From contig RHPI01002533.1 in the NCBI GenBank assembly GCA_009103225.1, positions 1,756,936 through 1,820,935 of the forward strand: 64,000 nucleotides of DNA. The letters run 5' to 3'. The position numbers and the translations under genes are program-made. The notes beneath the pieces were generated by a model. It was not told where the DNA came from. It made no database searches and worked only from the letters and a program-made list of their open reading frames with translations. Below are positions 26,598 through 37,990 of this stretch, piece by piece (the stretch's first letter is position 1; the number at the start of each line of letters is the position of its first letter). This stretch comes from Chlorokybus atmophyticus (Eukaryota > Streptophyta > Chlorokybophyceae > Chlorokybales > Chlorokybaceae).

Positions 26598-26821
26598 CAC
26601 TACCTCTCACATGAGAAGGTAGGGAGAGCCTATAAGGCTGACCATTCAAGGCCAGGTCTTTTTGATAATATAGCTAAAACGAATGCAATTGAGCACTAGC
26701 ATACATGTCCATACACTGTTAGTGATACATTAATGTATACAACCCAGCAATACTCTTTTTTAAAGTAAAAGCATCACAGCAGGGGCTAGTCTCGTGAAGT
26801 CCTTCTCTTCGGTGCAGACTC

Positions 26822-26940
26822 TTTAAACCATACCCGTAACGACGCCTGTCCTTCGATTTTCGCACACCGCTCGTAACACAACTTGTGTTACGAGCGGTGT
26901 GCGAAAATCGAAGGACAGGCGTCCTTATGGGTATGTTTAA
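26822..26940. repeat. Long inverted repeat with 41-bp perfect core
   Basis: Core arms 26841-26881 and 26883-26923 are exact reverse complements separated by one base. The pairing continues outward, with a few mismatches and a 1-nt gap, to TTTAAA at both ends, so the whole unit is about 119 bp. Confidence 0.95.
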
Positions 26941-26943
26941 AAG

Positions 26944-26988
26944 GTTACAAGGCTGGATGTTGTGTTACACAACATCCAGCCTTGTAAC
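26944..26988. repeat. 21-bp perfect inverted repeat overlapping the TRIM 5' end
   Basis: Arms 26944-26964 and 26968-26988 around loop TTA. The right arm contains the target-site duplicate (26978-26982) and the first six bases of the 5' LTR (26983-26988), so the left arm is an inverted copy of the insertion junction. Confidence 0.95.
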
Positions 26989-27061
26989 GGGAAGGTACAT
27001 TGGTTTACCACAAATCGACCATAACAGCACCAAGTCTTTTATGGTCGAGTGGGCTATGACA
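26983..27061 (+). repeat. TRIM 5' LTR
   Basis: 79 bp, TG...CA ends. It contains an internal stem (CGACCATAA...TTTATGGTCG) that is also present in the other two copies. Confidence 0.9.
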
Positions 27062-27426
27062 TTGGTCATCGGAGCTTGAGACCCGGGTTCAATTTCTACC
27101 TTGCACACGAATTCCGCGGTCGTTGTTTCTCGATCCAGTATCATCGTAAATGGTCACTTTATAATTGCCATCATCGATGGGTTGCGACTTGCCTAATGGC
27201 AGTCGTGCCGGCGTTTAATCGGCGCGGTAGGGCGCGACCTGCCTGTCGTGATGCGACATGTGGGGCCGGCAGCGGTGCGCTATGCTCGCGTTGACCGGTA
27301 TGAGCCTAAATTGGCCGGTCCTTGGGAAGTGGGGCCGGTGACCGACCCTAATCAGACCCCTGGGATAATTCCCCAGCTGATGGGAGCCAGTTGTCGAGGA
27401 CGTCAGCGTCCTTAAGTGGGGGGAAA

Positions 27427-27505
27427 TGTAAAGGGAAGATACAGTAAGTCACCATAAATCGACCATAAAAGCATCAAGTCTTTTATGGTCGAGTGGGCTG
27501 TGACA
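27427..27505 (+). repeat. TRIM 3' LTR
   Basis: 79 bp, preceded by a polypurine tract and followed by target duplicate AGCCT. Its internal stem (CGACCATAAAAG...CTTTTATGGTCG) is perfect over 12 bp. Confidence 0.9.
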
Positions 27506-27510
27506 AGCCT

Positions 27511-29690
27511 ACCCCATATAGAGCAGAGTGAAGGCCCCTAAATCTAGTACCGCTAAGCACCCCTCGCACAGTAGTGAGCATAAGGAACACCTATGATTGT
27601 CGAGACACTACTAGGAATGTCCTCCTATACCCCTATGCTACCTTCCACTTTGCCACGCGTTAGCAGAAGAGGTGCATTTTATAAGCGAACTGGCTAAATG
27701 CCCCCATCGTCACATTTGCTGACCTTGATCATGTGCTTCGCCACCTTAGGCTGTAGCACTACCAGTCAAGCACATCACTTAAATAAAGCTTGACTGCTCA
27801 GTGTGTGCTGATCATAGCAAAAGCACCATTACACTATTAACGCGAATTAGCCTGTCGTGAGGCAAAGTATGTCACATCATGTGACTGCGTACCGATTACC
27901 CCCGTGCTAGCTCCTCTTAGTACTGGTACCATTACCGTTACCAAAGGCCCTATGTCATGAGCCCTGTGTCATAAGCAAGAGTCAAGCTTAAGCTTTGCCT
28001 CACATGCGCGACAGAACCCCTTAAATAGCTACTAGCCAGGCACCCCTGTCACGCCTAACATGCAAGGCATAGTCACCCTAGGGCTGCTGCAATGTCAGCA
28101 TGAGTGTATGGATGTGATGTTTCCACACTAACTTACTTGCTTGTAAGCACCGCACACTTGTGCACAAGCATGAGGACTTACTACTCCAGCTATAAGGAAG
28201 TCTAGCAACACAACACTTGTGTGCTAAGTACCACTTGGTGCAGCGACAAGACACCATGAGCACAGCTCAGCAGCTCCACGCCAAGGAGAAAGAGGACACC
28301 CACCTCCGGAACACTTTCCCTCGCCAAGCACTCCCGCGCATACACGCTCACACAACCACCTTAGAAGGATGGTAAGGGGGAGGGCCCCTTAAACAGCTCT
28401 CAGCCAGGCACCTCACACACAAGTGGCTCTCGAGTACTACTAGTAGTGCATACCATGATGCCCACTCCAAGCTTACACAAGCTTATTTACTCACTTGCCG
28501 CCCTCCCGACCTGACACTATAATTGTCTAAGAACAATAAGGCCTTATCATTATGTGCTGACCTATCACATGACATGTGCCCTACATAAGGTCTTGCGTAG
28601 TTGACCTCTGCAACATCAACATAGGCTCAAGGTGCAGTTTGAAGGCTAACATGTCCAACACATGTCCAGCACAGAACTTGTCCCATCACATGATGTCAGC
28701 CCAGGGTCTTTCAGAGTGTTCAACATCGGACAACACAGTATGCCATTAATAGCTTAATGCTGCCTGTAGCGAATACATAATGCTGGTGAGGGTCAAACAC
28801 TTCTGCACAAGCAGTTTAACTTACAGCACACACTGCAATAACACACTGCAAGACTCCACAAGGAGTGAATGGGGAGAGCACCCTTCAACAGCTTCAGCCA
28901 GGCACCCCACACACAAGTAGCTTTGCCAGGACAGCAACTAATTGCCACCACAAGGTGGTAGTCACGCCCTTATACTACTTGCTGCTCTTCGATATGGCAC
29001 AGAGGAAATCCAAGACCAACAAGGTCTTGCTTTGTATGCGCTGACCTGTCAGCACATGCTGACTTTATCCACCCTTGGACACATCAACATAGGCAGCACA
29101 CTTCCTGCATGTACGACAATGCGCATTAACACTGTCCAGTCATGTACTTTCTGGTGGACAGTGTTTTGTGTAGCTACCATGTCAGCTACACGTGATCAGC
29201 CGCATGATATTACTTGCATGAGTGTGTTACACATGTGCAAATGCATGAACTCGGCCTTGCATTGCCATTGCATGCTACTAGTCACCCGTTCTGGCACTAA
29301 GTGTTTAACGCTGTTGGTCATGCAACTGTCACAAGGGTGCTTAATCATGAGATATTCAATGGTCCCTTCGTAGTATCATTGTGTTATTTGCTTAACTGTC
29401 TAATCAACTTGAACGATTTGAAAACGTTGCAAAGGACCTCCGCCATCTCGTGTAGTTCTTGGTACTGGGTTACTCAGTAGCGAAGTTGGCCATGGTGCAG
29501 GTAAGTGGAAAATGTCATATATACATCCACATACAATGGTATACACATGTGGAGAGATGCAGGTACACATATACACAAACTACATGTGTCCATTCTTCTC
29601 GGCATACAACTGAAGTACTTGATCCATCTTCTACACTCTTTGCGCCGTTTATTGAACCATCTAGCGGCTGCAACCCCCCACTCTTGCCAT
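27511..29690. other. Repeat-derived intergenic sequence
   Basis: A degenerate unit containing AGCCAGGCACC recurs at about 28030, 28400 and 28895. The last two share about 40 bp, including CACACACAAGT. No gene or complete element could be delimited. Confidence 0.4.
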
Positions 29691-30140
29691 GTAGGGCTCC
29701 CATGCATTGCTTAAATCTCTTTTGCCTTGTTCTTCAGGGCCTCCCAAAAAGGCTTGCGCTTGGCATACATGCGGCGCACGTCTTTGTCTCCCTTACGCCA
29801 TGCTGTGCATGGGCCATCTGGGCGACATGTTGCTGGGCATGACGGCTCATGCTCATCCGGCTATATCATGACTGAAGTGGTAGCATTCCCAATATCAAAC
29901 TCTTTCCATGCCTGCCATGGGTAGCACATAATATTGCACTTCAACTATCAAGTCACACTTATATCAAAGTCCACTCTTGCCACAACATAGCATGCTGAGC
30001 ATGCCATGCTCACGCATTGTTAGTGTAATGGTAGACATATCACCACATACTTGTTGTGCTCTGTGAATCGTGCTGGAATGGCGCAGCTTGTATCACTCAA
30101 CTTGCTCAGATGCAGATGTGTAGGCGGGCTGTGCACGCTG

Positions 30141-30163
30141 TTGCTGCTGCTGCTGCTGCTGCT
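30141..30163. repeat. (CTG)n microsatellite
   Basis: A short run of CTG units, opposite strand CAG. Confidence 0.85.
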
Positions 30164-30370
30164 CTGTGGATGGCTGTTGTTACTGATTGCCGCGCTCATT
30201 GGTACCTGCTCAATGTGTGCGCGTGTGTGGGTGCACATGCGCATGCAAGCGCACATGTGAGCGCGTGTGCGTTAGATCAAGTGCTGTGACAGGTGTGTTC
30301 ATTTACGGTACCTGTATTAAAAAGATCGGCTAAGAGGTTGACTTGTGTGCGCACGAACTCGGGCAAGCTT

Positions 30371-30405
30371 GCAATGACCTTTGTTTTCAAAACAAAGGTC
30401 GTTGC
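30371..30405. repeat. 17-bp inverted repeat, 1-nt loop
   Basis: Arms 30371-30387 and 30389-30405 with one mismatch around a single C. Lies inside the Crypton-like region. Confidence 0.9.
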
Positions 30406-31897
30406 GTAAAGTTTACGAGTGTTGGCAGAGCATCCACCTTGGTTGTCAAGTCTTGCTAGTTGCTGAGCACAGTTGTCGATAGACTCCGTTTACAGCACCA
30501 CCGTCACGTACATCACGTAAAATGGAAGCAAGCTGCCACCCAATGCGGATTCATGTAAAAAAGATGATACAATAATGTCATAAGCCGTACAATTGTCAAG
30601 AGGTGTGCATAGCTGGTATACTCGTACCAAGGGAGGGAAGTATGTCATGCGTGATGCCATGCACTCGCTCTATGCGCTCTTACAAGATGTCACTAACTCA
30701 CGTTAGTATGCATGGAACATAGCTCTCTAAAACACTGGTGGCTTTGCAAATAGTATGGTCGGGATGGTGTGATTGCCAGAAGATGGCAACATCCTGCACC
30801 AGCACGCATCGCAGCCACACCCACAATAACGAAAGTTTTCTGCAGCAATATCTTCTTGACCACGTCTGGTTTCTGCAGCAATTCTGTTGCGCTGCACACA
30901 ATATATAGCTGTTAGGTGTACACGCATAGTGGGCTCATTTACGGCACTGCTAGTTTATTGCTTATCTGCCTGACAAACCATAACTACTCGTTCACTCAAG
31001 GCCAGATCTGCGACAACAGCCCGTGTGGTGGCGTTTGCATATGTTAAGAGACCGTGTCACCTATTAATGATGTACTACCAGTAGTACATAATAATTGTAG
31101 CACACGAAACTGACCAAAGTGGCTCGTGGCAGATAGTAGCCCTCAGGGTTGCCAAGCTCACAACCAACTGCTGCCAATAGAACATCGATGGGAAGATTGC
31201 TCAAGTATGAATGCACAAGGACATCCTTAGCCTGATGCGTCATCCTCGCTATTGCATACGTGTCAACACCAGCGTTGTCGGTGTTTTGCATCCCATTGAC
31301 ACGCACTGCACAAAAGTGTCCAATCATTTTATTGCCATTTTCCGGCTTGCACGCGCACTCACACACAGTTGAGTTCAGTTGGCAAATGTATAGTTGCACA
31401 CACGCACACGCATATACGCGCACACAGCAAATGAAAACACGCATATGCATGCACATTAAGTGACACACGCATTCATCCCCTCCGTCCCTTCAAGACATTC
31501 ACATGGGCACACACGCGTGCGCATGCTTGCACGCACAAGTTATGAGGTCTCACCCGCATGGCAATTTTTCTTGCTGGGAATGTCAGTGGCTCGGAAAGCT
31601 GCAGAGATGTGCGTGTACTGCGTGGTGCAACTGATTGGTGTGGTCAACTGCTTCTAGCCCACCAAGCCATGTGACAAAAACCTCATATACCACGCGACCC
31701 TAGTTGTGAAGTTTGGCGGCTCCTCTTTGCGAATCTCAAGTTGATAAAAAAGCAATAGGCCGAAGCACCAACCGCGCAGACCTGATTTGTCACTGATATT
31801 GTTATTTGCTTGGCCACATGACAATTGGATGATTACGGCTTACCTCCACATCTTTGTGGCGTAAGGCTCAAATGTAGGTTGTGTTGCCATGTGGGTT

Positions 31898-31976
31898 TGT
31901 AACGGGAAGGTACATTAAATTACCACAAATCGACCATAAAAGCACCAAGTCTTTTGTGGTCGAGTGGGCTGTGACA
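31898..31976 (+). mobile_element. Solo LTR of the TRIM family, inserted in the Crypton-like gene
   Basis: A 79-bp sequence homologous to the TRIM LTRs at 26983 and 27427, with TG...CA ends. It is flanked by a perfect 5-bp target duplication GGGTT (31893-31897 and 31977-31981). No internal TRIM sequence is present, so it is a solo LTR left by LTR-LTR recombination. On the minus strand it splits the codons of the GKTN-P motif of the recombinase. Confidence 0.92.
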
Positions 31977-33373
31977 GGGTTAGTCTTTCCTGCATGTGAA
32001 ACACACTAAAAATACAGAAGCCCCTCCATCTCTCTCAGGCCCGGCATCTTTAATGGTCATTGTCGCAAGGTCGCCAAACTGGAAGTAATGCGTGTAATGT
32101 GCTGTGTATGTGGCAGTAGCTTACAATCTTGACTCACCTGCCATGCGCGTGTCGTCCGACCTACGCATAGCCTGTCGTTGTCATATGTAGTCATGGCGCA
32201 CTTGCGTGTCGGCACACGCTTCTTTCTCGAACAACCACTACAACACACGCCAATGTTGCTCCTTTAATACTCGATTGGCCATGGTCCCCGCTTGTCGGTC
32301 AGGGCACTCGTCTGTATTTATAACAACACAACCAACACTGAATCAGCATCATGGTAACTCAAAAGCTTCAAGCCTATCACACTTGTAACTATCACATCAA
32401 ACACAGCTTACCTGTTGCGCTGCTGTCGCCTCGATATCTGACAAGTCTTTGCCAAAATGTTTTGATCAACGAAGGCGCCTGCACTAACACCTGTGTCAAA
32501 GAGTTCACCACACATTTTAGCGTACCATCATTGGTGAGTACACGATTTATTTCGCCTTTTCCCTGCCTCGTGCACTCTCGAGCAAACCGCAGTCACGGCT
32601 TTCAACGCATTGTTCAGTTCAGACCAAGTCAGATTGTCGCTATTGCACATGACGACTGCTGTGACTCATCTCTGTCACCTCATACAATTTGAACGCAGTG
32701 TAGTCTCGGCCATTGCTGTGATCGGCCAGCACGCAATAACAAGATTTGTAGCGATTGCAACCGTTGGCGTATTGCTTCAGTGTTGAGTTGCGGTACAGTC
32801 CTTAGTAAAGCTACAAAGGCATTACTGCTAAAATGCTGATTACGTGAACCGATCAGAGCTATTGCAAGCAACACATGCATGTGCATAATATTTGGTCAGA
32901 TCCTCATTGTCGTTTGTGGCGTGACGTTGGGCTCTCCTCGCTCGTCCACTTGTGGCTCTTCAGCAAATCCCGCTTCTCCAAACACCCTTTCCTGCTCGGC
33001 ATCATAGCTTCAAAAGGTTGCCACTTGCTTCATTATCCTCGTTTTTTGAACACAACAATGAAAGGTTGAGAGTTGCGCTGATGCATGCTTGTAGTTGCAT
33101 TGCGAGCTCACCAACCTGCAGATCCTTGCGCAGCGCCTGCTGCACCTCTAGGCTTCCGGCTGCGGGGCATCCTTCATCGCCGGCACCCACCTAATGAACG
33201 CTTATTAAAGAGCAATTTAAACCTTGATCTAACACACTCAATCACGCTCACGGTGACGACCACACTCACGAACGCACACACATAGCTTATGACACACATA
33301 CGCACGCAACCTTTCACACGGTGGCAATATCACCCACTTGTGGGTGCCCGTTGATTCCTTGCCAGATTTATTC

Positions 33374-33430
33374 ACAGTTATGCACATGCCTTCCCCGAGG
33401 GGGGGAGGGGGGGGGCATGTGCATAACTGT
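33374..33430. repeat. 17-bp perfect inverted repeat around a G-run
   Basis: Arms 33374-33390 and 33414-33430 (ACAGTTATGCACATGCC and its complement) flank a 23-nt spacer that is mostly G. Confidence 0.9.
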
Positions 33431-33550
33431 TTCATCTACGAGCAAAGCACCCTTTGCAAAACAGTGCAACCACCTACTTGGTGCGCCTTGCGGAATTAGC
33501 AAAGCTTGGATGACGCTGAACACGGTTCATCATGTTGTAAGCACGGAGAT

Positions 33551-36500
33551 CTGCAAACACGTGTTCAATAAGGTTGCAACTGCATGCCAAGTTTTGAGTA
33601 AAAGGCAGCAAGACTTGCGAGTGACATTGGCTGTTCTATGAAACAACTTGATACCACGACATCCCCCCCCTTTTTCCCACTGAATCAACCAACCAATTGC
33701 TGTGCACTACTTGAACACACACTGACTTGGTATGGCATACACGCAAATATGCAATGAGATGGACACCGCTAAAGGCCCGAAGTCAAAAGTCACCCTCAGC
33801 AGCATCAGACGAAGCAATGCCAGATGTTATACACATTGCCACAACTGAACACTGACTGCAGATGACAAGGTACATGACCAAAAAAGACAAGGCAGTGTTG
33901 ATGCATCACAACTTGCTCTTGATAAACCCTGTGCTGTGTAGGCTACATGCGTTGCAAGGCCGCAAGTGCACTTGTTCAGAGTTAGGTTGCATGGGCCAGC
34001 AGTCCATCTTGTACATTTAGCATGGATCAGTCAAACGACACACCATGCAACTTTCATAGCATGACACTGCATGATGATACACGCATGCCAGCAATAAATG
34101 CGCAATCGGCAGTAAGGGAGACGCATAGCATCAAAACCCCTAACTGCTATGAAAAAAGATGGCCGACAAACACTCTGTGCTTATCACTCCTGGCCACAAC
34201 AGCCTGCAGACTGACAGAAGGTAACAAGCGCAGTGCGCTACAAGTTGTGAGCTTGCAGCAAGTTGCTGTGCGTCGCAACTTGTACGCTGCTGGCATGTAT
34301 AAACCTAGTGAGCTCTCGCTGCCGCCTTCTTCGCCGCCGCCTTCACCCACCCTGTCCCATCAGGCCCTGGACTCTTGCGCCGGCACTGCATGCATGCGCT
34401 CAGTGAACTTGCGGTTCACCGAGTTGGCTAGGCTCACCACGCTCACCGCGCTCAGTGAGCGCAAAACGATCGGCGAGCCCGGGTCGTGCCGGCCGGCCGG
34501 CGGTCAGGCCGGCCCTGGCTCGTCACGCTGCGGGTGACGTAACCTAACGCCCGTTTACGTCATTCACTCAAAGCCTCTAAACGGGCATATGAAAGACGGG
34601 CGGGGGGCCTCGGGGCGCCCCCCACCTGGCGCGTGGCACGCCCCCTTGTCCGCCCCCTCTCTAAAAAGAATGTGATAAACTAGCAGGGTTTGAATTTGTT
34701 TGCTTCCTTATGTTCCTGCGTGCTAAATGTGCGTATTGATATTGCCGACAGTGTTGATGTGTGTGAGCGCTGTTTGCGGGCTTGACAAGTGTAGGGTATA
34801 GATCATGGGATGTCATGCACAAACATGCGTGCACATGCAATGATGCATAGCAGGGCAAGCCGAGCAGGCTCAGGTAATTCAGATGTTGTTTAAATCATAA
34901 CATACATGGCAATCCTTGTCACAGCATTATAACATGAGGTTTACATAGGGCCCCTCTACGGTAGACATATACCAGCTCTGTGCTAGCCCTTATCAATGCC
35001 TTGTGTAGTACTGTGTCTAAGACTTCTAAAGAGACATGAACACGACCGCATGAACACAATGACTCAGCAAAACTCAGCTCAACACTGGTATCACCAGTCA
35101 GTTCGTGTTACTTACATAAGAACGGAACACAGAGTGACTTTCGCCGGCCTTATGTTTGTAACATACTGCACATGCACGCTACTCAGGTTGCTAAAAAACG
35201 TCATAGAGTGAGAGGATACAGCATATGCACGTGTGCATTGCTTGTTACTTGATGTGACCTTGGTTGTGTGGGTGCACGGTGTTGGTCAACACGAGGGTGT
35301 AGTATTCACGTATTTCCGCATTCATTTGCCTCACCTAATAGTGGAAGCAACTTCAACCTCATGCAAGGAATAGTAAAAGCAGCATTACCTCTGATGGTCG
35401 CTTGTTGACTTGGTCTGCAATGCAAGGTTATACACAGCACATTGATAGTTGATAAATTTACATCATAACATGTGTTTTTATGTTTGAACATATGCACTCA
35501 CGGGGTTATTCTTCGCCTTCATTATGTTCAACTCCAGTAGAAGGCGTCTTTAAGAGTGTCACTAGTCCGCATCATGGCAATGCAATTGAGATTCATGCAA
35601 AAGCACACGACCCCGCGAGGCTCAACATTGCTAAGCATGCGGCAACCTCCATCTCGGCCCTTTCACGGCGGGCGCGTGCGACTGCTTGATTTCAGGTCAT
35701 TTATTAAAAAACTCTTATTTTTTAAGTTTCCTTGCCCTATACGAACTCAAACTCAAATTTGTATAGTGCCCCCAATTTTAAGTTGGGGGCACTATATCCA
35801 TCCATATATCAACCAATCAGCTTGCCTTGCTCACGAGCACACCGGATCGGCGGTGCGCTAGCAGTCCCGGACTTGTTGCGATAAATATACACCCAACGCC
35901 GATAATTAGGCCTACATTACCAAGTTACCGGTATACCACGTCAGACCACCCAGCATCCCCATAGCACGCCAACCGCCGACCTTGTATCACGGGCGCTGCC
36001 AGTTGACGGCGTCGTCAAAGTAACTGTCGATTAACCATACTTGTGAGTTAGTATGAGTGGTACAAACGTTATTGGGCTGAGCGAAAGGTGCATGCCTCCG
36101 GGTGTGACTAAACATTGATTGCAACTCTGCAAGCGTTGTTTATGGTAACTCATATTAATGGACAATAATTTTGTGTGTGAACATGCGTAATACCATTGAA
36201 GGCTCATGATATGTTTAACACAACTAGACCAAACTTGATGACAATCGCGCTACTGCGTACAATGCATTTGTTTATGACGTTAAAAACATTGGAAGGAACT
36301 TGAAAGCGTTTATTTATTTTAACATTACAAGACATCATATAATGCGCTATAGTATACATGTAAATCAATTTCTTTACTAAATCTTCTACTTTATTAAATT
36401 CACCTCCCATTTATTATGCTCCATACACGTTTTATAGTACTGTAGCGCTGAATTGTATAAAGTATCATATTGTACTTCCCCACATACTTGCAAATTTAAT

Positions 36501-37560
36501 TGGCTCAATTTTAAAATCAATGCTTTTGTCGGTCATCATGATAATAAGACTCCTCTGGCTACACTTGACAATACCGTTAGTAAGACCATTATTAGCAAAC
36601 CTATGAGAATCATCTAGCATTGCTTCTTCCACATATTCACATATTTTGAGCTTGTTAACGTGCCATCGCATCATTATGTGCAATAAACTAGCGCACAAGT
36701 GTCACATCCAGTGCTGAACAATTCAATTGTACCACTGGGCTACGGCAGCTAAAGTCGCTCGCGTAGGGAGAGTCATAGATATGAGAGATATATCTCAATC
36801 AAGCCCCATCATATACATGTTGCATCAATGTTATACCGATGTCAATGTGAATCAATATCACGATAGCCATTAGATAAAATTTACAATGAAGTTTCATGCA
36901 GGGTTGTTAAGAGATTTTAACTAATTAATTACACTACAAAAAGCGTTGCCTTCAAAGTACGATACAACCGCATACAAGCCATAATATGTTTATGGCTAAC
37001 ATGCTTACATTTGGTAGCATATGCATGTGTTATTCAGATAATGTGCATCCATCACCGTGATATTGAGTACATTGAGTACATTATCGTACTACATTATCCT
37101 GTTGTTGATTTGTTATTATAATACATGATAACAAGATCTTTGAAGCTCGCCTCATTCGTTAATCTGGATATGGTACACTACCGTAAGTTGACGCTGCACG
37201 TTTACCTGATTCAATAAGATATGGGTATCATAAAAGCTTGCAGTTGTTACCACTTCATATGGGTGCACCCTTGCTAGCAAAGTTGACTTACATTTCAAGA
37301 TCAATCATAGTTATGATTAATCGTAACACAAATCCATGCAGAATTGCTTAGAAGTTGTATTACTTCAAAAGTTAAATTACATTTTAACAATTTAACGATA
37401 ATGTCATTCACATCAGATGGCAAAGCCATCATGGCATGCACGATTGTTGCTGCCAAAGCTGGCATTGATATAAGATGGCACGACCATCTTGGCACATCTT
37501 TGCATCATGGCAGGCACGACGGTTCCTATTGAAGCAATGCCCCGCCACCGCTTTAGACAC
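33551..37560. other. Intergenic; no gene supported
   Basis: About 34300-34660 is GC-rich with short palindromes (CCGGCCGGCC; CGCCCGTTTA paired with TAAACGGGCA). The 172-codon open frame at 34022-34537 has no recognisable domain. From about 35900 to 37550 the sequence is AT-rich and unremarkable. Confidence 0.45.
35762..35796. repeat. 14-bp perfect inverted repeat, 7-nt loop
   Basis: Arms 35762-35775 (TATAGTGCCCCCAA) and 35783-35796 are exact reverse complements around TTTTAAG. Confidence 0.9.
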
Positions 37561-37564
37561 CCAG

Positions 37565-37990
37565 CATGCACCGAGCGGACGCACCGGCGCCGGCACTGCT
37601 TAGCACTGTGGCACCGGCGCAAGCGCACAACAACGACGACACCCGAGTACCAGATAACTTGCATTGCGAATGTTTAAAGGTTCATTGCCTTTTTGCTGTT
37701 TTGCCATGCATGCAGTGTCACGATGTGACGTCCCTATGAGTCCAGAGTTTCTACCGAGCGGGCGCACCGGCGCTGGCACCGACGCAAGCACACAACGACG
37801 ACAACACCCAGGTGCCAGCACATTGTGCTTGTGTAGTCTGAAGGTTACATCGCCTATTTGCTGTGCTGTGCCTTGCATGTATGATATCTGTGTGTGTGCA
37901 GGGATCCTACCAAGCGAACGCATCAGCGCAAGCGCTTAGCGACGACGATAATCGGTGTCAGCTTGCGCATCATCCGAAGTTAAGGTATGC
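37565..37990. repeat. Degenerate tandem repeat, about 150-190 bp period
   Basis: Three diverged units start near 37568, 37752 and 37907. They share (C/A)CCGAGCGG.CGCACCGGCGC..GCAC, then CACAAC.ACGAC, then a tail like GGTTCATTGCC..TTTGCTGT. The chromovirus array is inserted just to the right. Confidence 0.65.

Larger units (their letters stand above)
24230..26820. other. Intergenic, repeat-rich; no gene supported
   Basis: Contains simple repeats (24434-24459, 26564-26593), a long hairpin (25026-25107) and a GC-rich island at about 25350-25560 with open frames on both strands but no recognisable domain. The rest is AT-rich. Confidence 0.5.
26983..27505 (+). mobile_element. Complete TRIM (miniature LTR retrotransposon), 523 bp
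   Basis: Two 79-bp direct repeats, 26983-27061 and 27427-27505, each begin TGTAA and end TGACA. The element is flanked by a perfect 5-bp target duplication AGCCT (26978-26982 and 27506-27510). Directly after the left repeat comes TTGGTCATCGGAGC, a primer-binding-site-like sequence starting TGG. Directly before the right repeat is the purine tract AGTGGGGGGAAA (about 27415-27426). The 365-bp interior has no coding capacity. These are the defining features of a terminal-repeat retrotransposon in miniature, a non-autonomous class moved by a helper element. The LTRs differ at roughly a dozen positions, so the insertion is not very recent. Confidence 0.9.
29700..33550 (-). pseudogene. Crypton-like tyrosine recombinase gene (NDC10-type catalytic domain), decayed
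   Basis: Coding segments on the minus strand appear in the order expected for a Crypton-type tyrosine recombinase. N-terminal part: 33190-33116 (VQQALRKDLQ) splicing in phase to a segment from 32991 (ERVFGEAGFAEE); about 32800-32680 (LKQYANGCNRYKSCYC); about 32640-32540 (NLTWSELNNALKAV). Catalytic domain: about 32200-32110 (GRTTRAWQ, first Arg) joined in phase to FGDLATMTIKDA (about 32070-32035); then GKTNPHGNTTYI and ALRHKDVE (about 31990-31850, interrupted by the solo LTR); CAVGASAYCFFINLRF and EPPNFTTRVAWYM (about 31780-31690); 31598-31554 splicing in phase to 31305-31115. The last pair gives H-A-V-R, then GVDTYAIARM, then HSYLSNLP with the expected Tyr, then GYYLPRATL. A C-terminal part follows (about 30900-30720; RRMYAKRKPFWEALKN near 29780). 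Broken by frameshifts before GKTN and after INLRF, a TGA before ALRH, and an LTR insertion. Confidence 0.65.

Noticed and set aside
27040-27100. tRNA gene or tRNA-derived SINE (TGGTCGAGTGG followed about 45 nt later by GGTTCAATTTC, resembling A and B boxes)
   Set aside because: No cloverleaf pairing could be drawn, and the A-box-like part lies inside the 79-bp LTR, which occurs twice more without the B-box. The paired LTRs, target duplication and purine tract fit a TRIM better.
32489-32527. Retroviral-type protease motif (GELFDTGVSAGAFVD) on the minus strand
   Set aside because: The frame enters through a TGA, and a phase-consistent intron (donor near 32541, acceptor ending GTGTTAG) removes the DTG part while keeping the downstream coding sequence. 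The surrounding blocks fit a tyrosine recombinase.
34022-34537. 172-codon plus-strand open frame
   Set aside because: Half of it lies in a GC-rich island rich in Pro/Ser/Gly codons. No domain, and no conservation to compare; not supported as a gene.
7004-35796. The hairpins as a MITE or fold-back transposon family
   Set aside because: The arms have unrelated sequences, variable lengths and no common target duplication.
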